Source: Gammaproteobacteria bacterium
Lineage (GTDB): Bacteria; Pseudomonadota; Gammaproteobacteria; CAIRSR01
NCBI GenBank assembly: GCA_963575655.1
Contig: CAUYTY010000197.1
Location: forward strand, 1 to 32,182
Length of the DNA stretch: 32,182 nt
Direction: 5' to 3'
Notes under the pieces: generated by a model
The model's database searches: none
Seen by the model: only the letters and a program-made list of their open reading frames with translations
Told to the model about the DNA's origin: nothing
Shown: in pieces, positions 7,297 through 14,578 of the stretch
How positions within the stretch are numbered: position 1 is the stretch's first letter
Layout of the letters: every line of letters begins with the position of its first letter
Translations under genes and position numbers: made by a program

Positions 7297-10221
7297 ATGA
7301 TCATCAAAAACCTCTTCAAGCCCCGCTGGCAACACAGCAACCCCCGGGTCCGACGCCAAGCCCTGGAAGAGTTGGTTGGCAATCACGACGTGCTGACCCA
7401 GGTAGCACGCCACGACCCCGATCCAGATCTCCGGATCCTGGCCATTGGACACCTCGTCGATCTCACCATCCTTGACCTTGCCGCCGGTACCGACATCGAT
7501 CCGAAAGTTCGGGAGCACGCTGTTTGCCGTCTGTGGGAGATAGTTACCGGCACCAGTGCGGGAGGACCCTCGCTGACGGAGCGCCTCCTCTGGCTCGAAC
7601 ATACCAACGACCCAGCACTACTGGTCCATATCGCCCGCCACGGTGTGGAGTCAAATCTACGTGGCATCGTTCTTGAGCGCATAACCGATGATGAGGTACT
7701 CGCTGCATCCGCCGTCGCTGATTCCGATGCTCGGATTCGGGCACTAGCTGCCAATCGCATTAAGGATCGCACGCTCATGGAGCGAGTCGCCAAACTCTCC
7801 CGCAACCGCGACAAAGGGGTTCACCGTATCGTCCAAGAGCGCTTGAACATCATCATCGAGGAAGAGGAACGGCCACGCCGACAGCGACAACTCCGAGAGA
7901 TCCTCTGTGCCGATGCCGAGGCGCTGGTGCGCCGTGGCCAGTGGCACGACGCTGCCACCCCCCTGGAACGCCTGGAAAACCGCTGGGCCACCGCTCCAGG
8001 AGAGGCAGCCCCCGATCTGGCAAAACGCTTTACAGCAGCGGTGGCCATCGTTCGCCATGGATTGATGGAGGAAGAGGAGCGCCAACGTAAACAGGCACGT
8101 ATCGAAGAGGCATTTGTCCCGATACGTACTGAAAAATTGTCCCTCTGCCTAGCCATTGAAAATCTCGCGGTCGATCTGGTGGGCCGCAGCCAACTCGGTC
8201 CCGAAGATGCGACCTCGGCGCGCACCCTACTCCGCACCGTTGAAGAAGGCTGGGCACAAAGCGGCACCTTGCCAGCCTCCGAGGAATCGCGCCTCATAAC
8301 CCGTTTTCAGGCAGCAAATACCCAGATTCATAGCCGTCTTGGTGACTTGTTACGCCATGTCGAACAGATCGCCGTGCGCCGCACCCAGTGTGAACGCGCC
8401 GAACAAGCCCTGAAGAGAAGACAGACTACGGAGGAAGCCACCCTCAAGGACTGGAACCGCGAGTGGCAGGGCCTGGGAACAACCGGCACCACCGACGATG
8501 CAGAGGTGATCGAGCTAACCCAACGTTTCCAATCGGCCATGCACCAGCTTCGCGAACGCGTACGGATGACACACGAACGCCGCGAGCAGGACCATGCCCG
8601 TGCCGAGGCAACGGTGATAGAACTGGAGCAAGCCCTAGAACAGGGAATACTGAAGGTTGCAACGCCAACGCTATCCGTAGCCCAAGCCGCCGTTGGCAAC
8701 CTACCCGCTGGCCCGCGAACCACGGCGCTGAAGGTTCGCGTTGAAAAAGGAGCAGCCGAGGTCCATAAACTGCAGGAGTGGCAAAGCTGGGGTAATATCC
8801 GCGAGCGTGACCGGTTATGTACCGAGGCCGAGGCGTTGGTTGGCGCAGAAGACCCCCCCGAACAGTTGGCAGCCCGGATCCGGGAGCTTCGTGAGGTCTG
8901 GAACCGTCTCGGACCGACAGAATCCGAACCAACCGACCAGGGAAGTCGTTTCAACACCGCCTGCGAGGCCGCTTTCGAGCCATGCCGGGTCTATTTCGCG
9001 GAACAGGCCCAGCGACGCGAGGTAGCGGCAGCGGCGCGAGAGGCCCTAATCGCCCGTGTTGAGGCATTCACGACCAACGCCGATTGGACGAAGATGGACT
9101 GGAATGCCGCCGACAACTTTCTCAGAGAGGTGCGCGATGCCTGGCGCAGTGCAGGATCAGTAGATCGGCGTGCGTTGGTGCGCCTGCAGGAGCGGTTTAC
9201 GACCGCGCTGGACCCACTACAACAACGGGTACGCCGCGAGCAACGACAAAACCTCAAGGCCAAAGAGGATCTGGTAGCCCGTGCTGAACGAACCCAAGGG
9301 GCTACCGATCTACGACTGGCGACCGGTGAGATCAAACAGATCCAAAGTGAATGGAAGGCCCTCGGTCAGGCGCCACGTCGACAGGAACAAGCGCTGTGGC
9401 GGCGGTTACGGACAGCGGCAGACGATGTCTTCGCCCGTCGTCACGCCCAAGTCGTAGCCCAAGATGAGGAACGCAACGCCGCCCGAGCGGCACGAGAGGC
9501 ACTCTGTGAACAGGTGGAGGCCCTGGCACAGCGTAGCGGACCCGAGTTGGCGCAGGCCCGAAACGAACTTGCCGCCCTGGAACAACAATGGACGACGCTC
9601 TCCGCCGCTCCCCGTGAGGATGCTGCAACACTGGATAATCGGTTGCGAAAGGCAGTCGCGGCTTACCACGATGCAGTTACAGCTTTCCGCCGCCAACAGG
9701 CCTGGGAATCGGTTGAAGCAATAATGGTTCGAGGAACCTTGTGTACCGAGATGGAAACCCTGTCCGAGAGAGACGATGACCAGGAAGAAGCGGTGGCGGC
9801 GGTACGTAATCGCTGGAATGAACTGGATCAGAAGGTCGATTCAGCCCTAGTCGCACGCTTTGACCGGGCCTATGCCCGAGCCTGCCTCCCTGCAACGCAA
9901 CGCCAGGGACACATCGCCCCCGAAGCGCGTGAAGCAGCGGCCCTGGAAACGCTCTGCATCCGTTTGGAAGTCCTCGCCGGGGTGGAATCTCCCCCAGGGT
10001 CGGCGCGGGCGCGTCTTTCACTTCAGGTCAATCGTCTTGCCGAAGGACTGGGCCAGGGCCAGGTTCAGGAGACCAATCCAGAACAGCGCCGTACCCAACT
10101 CCTGGAACTACTGCGGACGTGGTGCGCCACCGGCCCAATACCCGCAGAACTTCGCGCAGGCATGGAAACACGCCTCGCACGAGTATTGGCAGTGTTCAAG
10201 GAAAGCGTCAATTATCGTTAA
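7297..10221 (+). CDS. Large DUF349-repeat protein with N-terminal HEAT-like segment
   Basis: The 974-residue, charged, largely helical protein has no signal peptide or membrane segment. Residues about 1-170 resemble HEAT/armadillo repeats (NPRVRRQALEEL, DPDLRILAIGHL, DPKVREHAVCRLWEIV). From about 190 onward there are repeated DUF349 units, each recognisable by a W-x(2,3)-LG/W core (EWQGLGTTG, VWNRLGPTE, DAWRSAGSV, EWKALGQAP, QWTTLSAAP, RWNELDQK). I count about six. DUF349 proteins are widespread in gammaproteobacteria and have no firmly established biochemical activity that I can rely on. The ATG at 7297 lacks a well-placed Shine-Dalgarno; AGGAAG sits about 14 bases upstream. It is followed by an AT-rich inverted repeat and then mltB on the same strand. 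Confidence 0.88.
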   Translation: MIIKNLFKPRWQHSNPRVRRQALEELVGNHDVLTQVARHDPDPDLRILAIGHLVDLTILDLAAGTDIDPKVREHAVCRLWEIVTGTSAGGPSLTERLLWLEHTNDPALLVHIARHGVESNLRGIVLERITDDEVLAASAVADSDARIRALAANRIKDRTLMERVAKLSRNRDKGVHRIVQERLNIIIEEEERPRRQRQLREILCADAEALVRRGQWHDAATPLERLENRWATAPGEAAPDLAKRFTAAVAIVRHGLMEEEERQRKQARIEEAFVPIRTEKLSLCLAIENLAVDLVGRSQLGPEDATSARTLLRTVEEGWAQSGTLPASEESRLITRFQAANTQIHSRLGDLLRHVEQIAVRRTQCERAEQALKRRQTTEEATLKDWNREWQGLGTTGTTDDAEVIELTQRFQSAMHQLRERVRMTHERREQDHARAEATVIELEQALEQGILKVATPTLSVAQAAVGNLPAGPRTTALKVRVEKGAAEVHKLQEWQSWGNIRERDRLCTEAEALVGAEDPPEQLAARIRELREVWNRLGPTESEPTDQGSRFNTACEAAFEPCRVYFAEQAQRREVAAAAREALIARVEAFTTNADWTKMDWNAADNFLREVRDAWRSAGSVDRRALVRLQERFTTALDPLQQRVRREQRQNLKAKEDLVARAERTQGATDLRLATGEIKQIQSEWKALGQAPRRQEQALWRRLRTAADDVFARRHAQVVAQDEERNAARAAREALCEQVEALAQRSGPELAQARNELAALEQQWTTLSAAPREDAATLDNRLRKAVAAYHDAVTAFRRQQAWESVEAIMVRGTLCTEMETLSERDDDQEEAVAAVRNRWNELDQKVDSALVARFDRAYARACLPATQRQGHIAPEAREAAALETLCIRLEVLAGVESPPGSARARLSLQVNRLAEGLGQGQVQETNPEQRRTQLLELLRTWCATGPIPAELRAGMETRLARVLAVFKESVNYR

Positions 10222-10244
10222 GCATCTTCATTGTTTCTAACCGC

Positions 10245-10311
10245 AAAAGAAAATTATTTAATTATTTCTTAGCGAAATAACCAAGTAAGGTAATTAAATA
10301 ATTTTTCTTTT
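10245..10311 (+). terminator. AT-rich long inverted repeat between the DUF349 gene and mltB
   Basis: AAAAGAAAATTATTTAATTA (10245-10264) pairs with the 21-base arm at 10291-10311, with only one unpaired base, around a 26-base loop. The right arm is T-rich (TTTTTCTTTT) and ends exactly where the mltB-type frame's first ATG begins. In RNA it would form a long A-U hairpin that could end the DUF349 transcript or mask the start of mltB. It lacks a GC-rich stem, so it is not a textbook terminator. Confidence 0.5.
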
Positions 10312-11370
10312 ATGCCAACCACCACGATTCGAATCACAACGACTACTATGTCCTCCCGATCCATTCCAGCAAAACGATCTTACTTATTATTCGGCGTTGT
10401 CATGACATTGATCCTGTCCTGGATCCCCACTTTGGCTCGCGCGGAGGTAGCCACTATGCTACCCGAGGTCAATGACTTCATCGCCAACATGGCAGCACGC
10501 CACGGTTTCCAAATTGCGACATTACGCACGATCTTTGGCCAAGTGGTACTGCACCCCGAGATCATTGAGGCCATCACCCGCCCCGCCGAGGCCAAGCCCT
10601 GGTTTGAATATCGCAACATTTTTCTTACAGCGGCACGAATCGAGGGTGGCATCGAATTCTGGCAGGAGAATCAGGAGGCCTTGACGGTTACCGAGGCGCG
10701 CTACGGGGTCGACCCGGCAATAGTGGTTGCCATTATCGGCGTAGAAACTCGTTATGGTGCCAAGACCGGTACCTATCGAGTCATTGAGGCCCTATCGACG
10801 TTGGCCTTCCAATATCCAAAACGTGCTCCTTTTTTCCGTGACCAATTGGAGGAGTATCTGCTTCTCACCCGCAATGAGGGTATGGATCCGCTATTACCGA
10901 AAGGTTCCTACGCCGGGGCGATGGGGCTCCCCCAATTTATGCCAACCAGTTTCCGAGACTTTGCTGTAGATTTAGATGGAGATGGTCACCGCGATCTGTG
11001 GAATAATCCCTGGGATGCAATCGGTAGTGTGGCCAATTATTTACGTCGCCATGAATGGCAGCCGCATGGGCCAATAGCAGTGCCGGTCAATCTTAAAGAA
11101 GGTACCAACCCCACCCCCCTGCTGGGGACAGATCTCAAACCAAATCTGCGTCTAAACTACCTGTCTTCGTTGGGATTCCAATCCACTGAATCTATTCCCG
11201 GCAATCCAACCGCAGCCCCGTTGCGCTTGGAAGGAAAGAACTCTCTCGAATATTGGTTATGCTTTCAGAATTTTTACGCCATTACCCGCTATAACCACAG
11301 CCCCCTCTACGCTATGGCGGTCTACCAGCTTTCACAGGAAATTGCAGCGGGGATGGCGCAGAAGAAATAA
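10312..11370 (+). CDS. mltB: Lytic murein transglycosylase B (MltB) family
   Basis: The enzyme cleaves the MurNAc-GlcNAc bond of peptidoglycan non-hydrolytically, giving 1,6-anhydroMurNAc ends. An export signal is visible (hydrophobic stretch about residues 24-40, then LARA-E as a signal peptidase I site), with no lipobox cysteine, so this looks like a soluble periplasmic form and not a lipoprotein as in E. coli. The catalytic glutamate is E145 in IIGVETRYG. GSYAGAMGLPQFMP follows, and an EF-hand-like loop DLDGDGHRDLW at 220-230 matches the calcium site of MltB. Length (352) fits. The start is uncertain: the ATG at 10312 abuts the inverted repeat and has no Shine-Dalgarno, and the next ATG at 10348 (residue 13) also lacks one. 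Confidence 0.92.
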   Translation: MPTTTIRITTTTMSSRSIPAKRSYLLFGVVMTLILSWIPTLARAEVATMLPEVNDFIANMAARHGFQIATLRTIFGQVVLHPEIIEAITRPAEAKPWFEYRNIFLTAARIEGGIEFWQENQEALTVTEARYGVDPAIVVAIIGVETRYGAKTGTYRVIEALSTLAFQYPKRAPFFRDQLEEYLLLTRNEGMDPLLPKGSYAGAMGLPQFMPTSFRDFAVDLDGDGHRDLWNNPWDAIGSVANYLRRHEWQPHGPIAVPVNLKEGTNPTPLLGTDLKPNLRLNYLSSLGFQSTESIPGNPTAAPLRLEGKNSLEYWLCFQNFYAITRYNHSPLYAMAVYQLSQEIAAGMAQKK

Positions 11371-11527
11371 GAGATTTAGTGGAATCGATAAGGCCTTCAG
11401 CCCTTTGATCCTGCGAATCTAGTTTCTGGGGCGTTGCTCCTGACCGATATGAAATTGTGCCGTTGGCACCACCTGAGCAGTTACTAATTTTGTATTCTTT
11501 CCGTTCTTCTTCGGGATATATATTCAG

Positions 11528-11694
11528 TAGACATTATCGGAAACCAAAAACCTCACCCCCGCCCCCCTCTCCTTAACAGGAGAGGGGGAGATTTTTTGCC
11601 TGTTCCGTCCAGGAGTTAAGCATAACAACGGAATAATTCTCCCCCCTCCTGTTAAGGAGAGGGGGTTGGGGGGTGAGGTTTCCGATAATGTCTA
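11528..11694. mobile_element. 167-bp palindromic TIR element (MITE-like)
   Basis: TAGACATTATCGGAAACC at 11528-11545 is exactly repeated in inverse at 11677-11694. Inside these ends the arms continue to pair (CCTCACCCCC against GGGGGTGAGG). Each arm carries its own hairpin around CTCCTTAACAGGAG. The element lies between the convergent mltB and sigma-54 activator genes. No clear target duplication is seen. The rest of 11371-11825 holds no gene I can support. Confidence 0.65.
11563..11597 (+). terminator. Terminator-like hairpin inside the TIR element, downstream of mltB
   Basis: CCCCCTCTCCT (11563-11573) and AGGAGAGGGGG (11578-11588) form a perfect 11-bp stem with a TAAC loop. AGATTTTTT follows, ending at 11597. 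It has the form of an intrinsic terminator for plus-strand transcription from mltB, about 190 bases after its stop, supplied by the repeat element. Confidence 0.5.
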
Positions 11695-11825
11695 GTGTAT
11701 ATGGTGCGGCTCGATGCCATTTTTGCTTCAACCGTCGGGGGCGGTTATCGGTGCCTCAGTGGCTACGGTTACGCTTCCGTTGGTCGGAGGTTTTGTTTAG
11801 AAATGGTCAATGGGCCAAGCGTTGG

Positions 11826-13388
11826 CTAAGACCTATTGCGAAAACGACGCCAGTCAATCCCCAACTTGCGCATACGTGAACGAAGGGTGTGTGGGTTAAT
11901 TCCCAAAAGCAATGCAGCACCGTAGGGTCCCTCGATCCGGCCGTGAGTTCGAGTAAGAACCTCCTCAATGTGATGCACGATAGCAGTATCTAAGGCGGCA
12001 ACATCCTGACTGTTGCTAGGTCGGGCCTGAAATACGGATAACTCGTGGGAAAGGGGCGGCCCATGTTTCGTCGGTCGCGGGTTTGTCCCCAAGGCTCCTG
12101 CGATTTCAAGACACCGACCGTCCCCAAGGATGGCGGCCCGCTCAATCACTGTCGCTAGCTCGCGGATATTTCCCGGCCATTGGTAACCCAGCAACAGCGC
12201 AATATCATCTTGGGTAGGAGCAAGGGCCGATCCTCCCAAACGCATTCCAATCCGCAACGCAAAGTGAGCCGCCAGTGCCGGCAGATCCTCCATGTGTTCC
12301 CGGAGTGGGGGGAGGCGGATGGGGAAAACGCTGATGCGATACCAAAGATCCTCCCGAAAAGCGCCAGTCGCCACCATGGCGGGCATGTCTCGATGGGTAG
12401 CCGCGACAATTCGTACATCTACCGTGAGGGTGCGCTGTCCACCAACTCGCTCAAACGATCCGTCCTGAAGGATTCGTAGCAGACGTACTTGCGCGGCTAG
12501 CGGAAGTTCCGCCACCTCGTCCAGGAACAAGGTCCCCCCATCAGCCCTCTCGAACCATCCCTTGCGGGTGCTAACCGCACCGGTAAAGCTACCCCGCTCG
12601 TGACCGAAGAGTTCCGAGTCCACTAGCTCGGGGGGAATCGCACCGCAGTTGACCCGTACAATCGGACCTCCCACCCGGCGGGAGCGTGAGTGAATAGCAC
12701 GTGCAACCACTTCCTTACCCGAACCGGTCTCCCCCAGGATTAGCACGGGGGCATCGGTGGGGGCCACCTGCTCTACTCGTCCCATTACTGACCTTAATCC
12801 GGAGTCAGCACCGACGATCGACTCCAAGATCTCTTGCCGTTGGAGCCGTGACAGTAGTGCGCGATTCTCTGCCTCCACTGCCTCGCGAAGCCTAGCCAAC
12901 TCGTGGAAGCGTCGATCATTTTCCAGTGCTACCGTGAACGGCTCCAGCAAGGTCTGCATGATGGCTACGTGTTCGTCCAAGAAATGATGTGGCGCTCGCG
13001 TAATCATAAGCAAAATACCTACCTGGCCATCTTCATTAACGAGCGGGCCGGCCAGAATTGACCCGGTAACCTCCGCTGGCACCAGAATATTGAGCAACGA
13101 TGCCGATTTAGGTACAGATTCGTGGATGACAATCCCTTGTCGAAACCAGGCGGACAACCGCTCCAAATCTTCCGGGCGGCAATCGGTGCGCGCCTGTTGT
13201 GGAATGGTACCCGGTCGACAGAGGCTCGCCGCAACCGTTTCAATCAGTGAGCGCTCGGGATCGAAACGACGGATCATGACTAAATCCACGGGAAAACGGC
13301 GACTGAGCACCGGGGCCGTACGGGATATCGCCTCGTCGATCTCAATATGGCGGCAAACCTCTCGCCAAATATCTAGTAGCAAGTACAT
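11826..13388 (-). CDS. Sigma-54-dependent transcriptional activator (GAF, AAA+, Fis-type HTH)
   Basis: The 520-residue bacterial enhancer-binding protein has a GAF-like sensor at about residues 1-160, a coiled linker, an AAA+ domain and a C-terminal Fis-type helix-turn-helix (GAALLLGINPHTLRSRMRKL, about 490-510). Key motifs are Walker A GETGSGKE (219-226), the sigma-54 contact loop GSFTGA (266-271; the usual GAFTGA with Ala to Ser) and Walker B GGTLFLDEV (284-292). There is no receiver domain, so the GAF domain probably binds a small ligand or gas, as in NorR/FhlA-type regulators. The frame continues four codons to a GTG at 13400; I prefer the ATG at 13388, with AAGAG just before it. It is divergent from the gene at 13419. 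A strong sigma-54 promoter match lies about 1 kb away at 14443, in front of the sulfate transporter, a plausible target. Confidence 0.92.
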   Translation of the reverse strand: MYLLLDIWREVCRHIEIDEAISRTAPVLSRRFPVDLVMIRRFDPERSLIETVAASLCRPGTIPQQARTDCRPEDLERLSAWFRQGIVIHESVPKSASLLNILVPAEVTGSILAGPLVNEDGQVGILLMITRAPHHFLDEHVAIMQTLLEPFTVALENDRRFHELARLREAVEAENRALLSRLQRQEILESIVGADSGLRSVMGRVEQVAPTDAPVLILGETGSGKEVVARAIHSRSRRVGGPIVRVNCGAIPPELVDSELFGHERGSFTGAVSTRKGWFERADGGTLFLDEVAELPLAAQVRLLRILQDGSFERVGGQRTLTVDVRIVAATHRDMPAMVATGAFREDLWYRISVFPIRLPPLREHMEDLPALAAHFALRIGMRLGGSALAPTQDDIALLLGYQWPGNIRELATVIERAAILGDGRCLEIAGALGTNPRPTKHGPPLSHELSVFQARPSNSQDVAALDTAIVHHIEEVLTRTHGRIEGPYGAALLLGINPHTLRSRMRKLGIDWRRFRNRS

Positions 13389-13418
13389 AACTCTTCTCAC
13401 CGCACAACAGGTATCAAT

Positions 13419-14030
13419 ATGAAAAAGTCTTATTCACATTTCACCATTGCCGACATTGAAAGACTGGGGATGAATGTTCGCCGTGACCATTTATTTGCCT
13501 TGGTAAATGAAATCTTACCATCGGATTGGTTATTGCAAACCCTGGAAATTAATCAACAAGTGCCCGTTGACTCTGAAAAGGCAAAATCTGAACTATTGAT
13601 TACCCCGCTATTGAACGAAGTACGCCTAAAAAATCCGCAACGGTTTACTTATTTTTCTGGCTATCCATTCAATGTTGACCCAGAACGAGGACTAAAGGGA
13701 TTTTGCGATTTCATTCTCTCCAGAAGATATGACGCGGCCTTCATTAGTGCTCCTTTAGTAGCAATTGTCGAGGCAAAGCACAATCAAGATCTGCCCGATG
13801 CCTCACCGCAGTGTATTGCCGAGATGTATGCGGCCCAACTTTTTAATGAAAAGCATGGGGAAAACATTCGTACTATCTATGGCGCAGTGACTAATGGCTA
13901 TGAATGGCTATTTTTACGTTTAGAAAATCAACAAGTCACCTTGGATATCAATCGCTATCACCTACGGCAGCTTGGCGTGCTGTTAGGGGTTTGGCAGATA
14001 ATCATCGATAGCTTTGCCAATTCAGAATAA
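13419..14030 (+). CDS. Uncharacterised PD-(D/E)XK nuclease-like protein
   Basis: The 203-residue soluble protein has the sequence pattern of a PD-(D/E)XK nuclease core. It shows an acidic residue in a helix (E58, KSELLITPLLNEV), D97 in GFCDFIL, and E118-A-K120 in VAIVEAKHN at the end of the next strand. Helices follow around QCIAEMYAAQLFNEKHG and a strand TIYGAVTNGYEWLFLRL. Proteins of this type are often annotated as hypothetical or as type I restriction enzyme R-like fragments. The active-site set looks intact, but no methylase, helicase or toxin partner is next to it. Thirty bases separate its ATG from the ATG of the divergent sigma-54 activator, so the two promoters must overlap or lie inside the genes. 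I cannot assign a biological role. Confidence 0.7.
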   Translation: MKKSYSHFTIADIERLGMNVRRDHLFALVNEILPSDWLLQTLEINQQVPVDSEKAKSELLITPLLNEVRLKNPQRFTYFSGYPFNVDPERGLKGFCDFILSRRYDAAFISAPLVAIVEAKHNQDLPDASPQCIAEMYAAQLFNEKHGENIRTIYGAVTNGYEWLFLRLENQQVTLDINRYHLRQLGVLLGVWQIIIDSFANSE

Positions 14031-14138
14031 GAGGCCCCATGGAATATTCTGGTTTTTCCTATTACTCGTCTCATCCTGCGCAACCTCTACTATTTCGATA
14101 AGAGGTCTGGATGTCACGCAGATCGATGTAGCCATAGC

Positions 14139-14246
14139 GTTCCAACGTAAGCGTTCACTCTCCTCTGGGAGCACGAGCGTCTCGCCAGCTTTTGTGCGAC
14201 CAAGATGGCCATGCTCCCAGAGGGATCTGAACGATTACGTTCCAAC
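14139..14246. repeat. 108-bp palindromic repeat element in the long intergenic region
   Basis: Outer arms GTTCCAACGTAAGCGTTC (14139-14156) and GAACGATTACGTTCCAAC (14229-14246) pair over 15 of 18 positions. Inner arms CTCTGGGAGCA (14163-14173) and TGCTCCCAGAG (14212-14222) pair perfectly. This nested palindrome looks like a REP/MITE-type dispersed repeat. The surrounding 14031-14578 interval of 548 bases has no gene with convincing start and codon signals. Confidence 0.6.
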
Positions 14247-14404
14247 AAGTGGCGATGTAACGCTTCCTCATGATACCTCTTTATTTCCGTTATATACCAC
14301 GGATTAACTTCCATAACTGTTTTATTTAACGGTTTTTCTAGGCCGGAAAACCGTGACCGGGGGCGATGTTTAATCTTGTAATTAGAAAAGTTCACCGTGT
14401 TTAC

Positions 14405-14422
14405 AAACGATTACGTTGAAAC
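14405..14422 (+). repeat. Third copy of the GAACG-type arm, next to the sigma-54 promoter
   Basis: AAACGATTACGTTGAAAC at 14405-14422 repeats the outer arm of the upstream palindrome (GAACGATTACGTTCCAAC at 14229-14246) with three differences and keeps the 12-mer AACGATTACGTT exactly. It ends 20 bases before the -24 element at 14443. It may be a regulator-binding site or a solo end of the repeat element. Confidence 0.45.
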
Positions 14423-14442
14423 AGGGGGAAGTAACCGTCCTC

Positions 14443-14458
14443 TGGCACAGCTACTGCA
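14443..14458 (+). promoter_or_regulatory. Sigma-54 (RpoN) promoter, -24/-12 type, for the sulfate transporter operon
   Basis: TGGCACAGCTACTGCA matches the sigma-54 consensus TGGCACRN4TTGCW with one mismatch. GG (14444-14445) and GC (14456-14457) are separated by exactly 10 bases, the diagnostic spacing. The predicted transcript would start near 14470, about 110 bases before the sulfate-binding protein ATG. No competing sigma-70 promoter was obvious. Confidence 0.65.
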
Positions 14459-14578
14459 CTCCGCCTGACCCGGTGGTGAGCGTTCATTCCCTGCGTAATG
14501 CCTCATTAGAAAGGGGGGGAACGATTGCACCTGACAAGTTGGAACGTTGTTTCCCTGATCACAATCCGGTGAGTCTCA

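Noticed and set aside
11464-11479. Second sigma-54 promoter match (TGGCACCACCTGAGCA)
   Set aside because: The GG-N10-GC spacing is right, but the -12 half is poor and no plus-strand gene lies downstream.
11714-11803. 28-codon plus-strand ORF with a hydrophobic product
   Set aside because: No Shine-Dalgarno, very short and adjacent to a repeat element; no family recognised.
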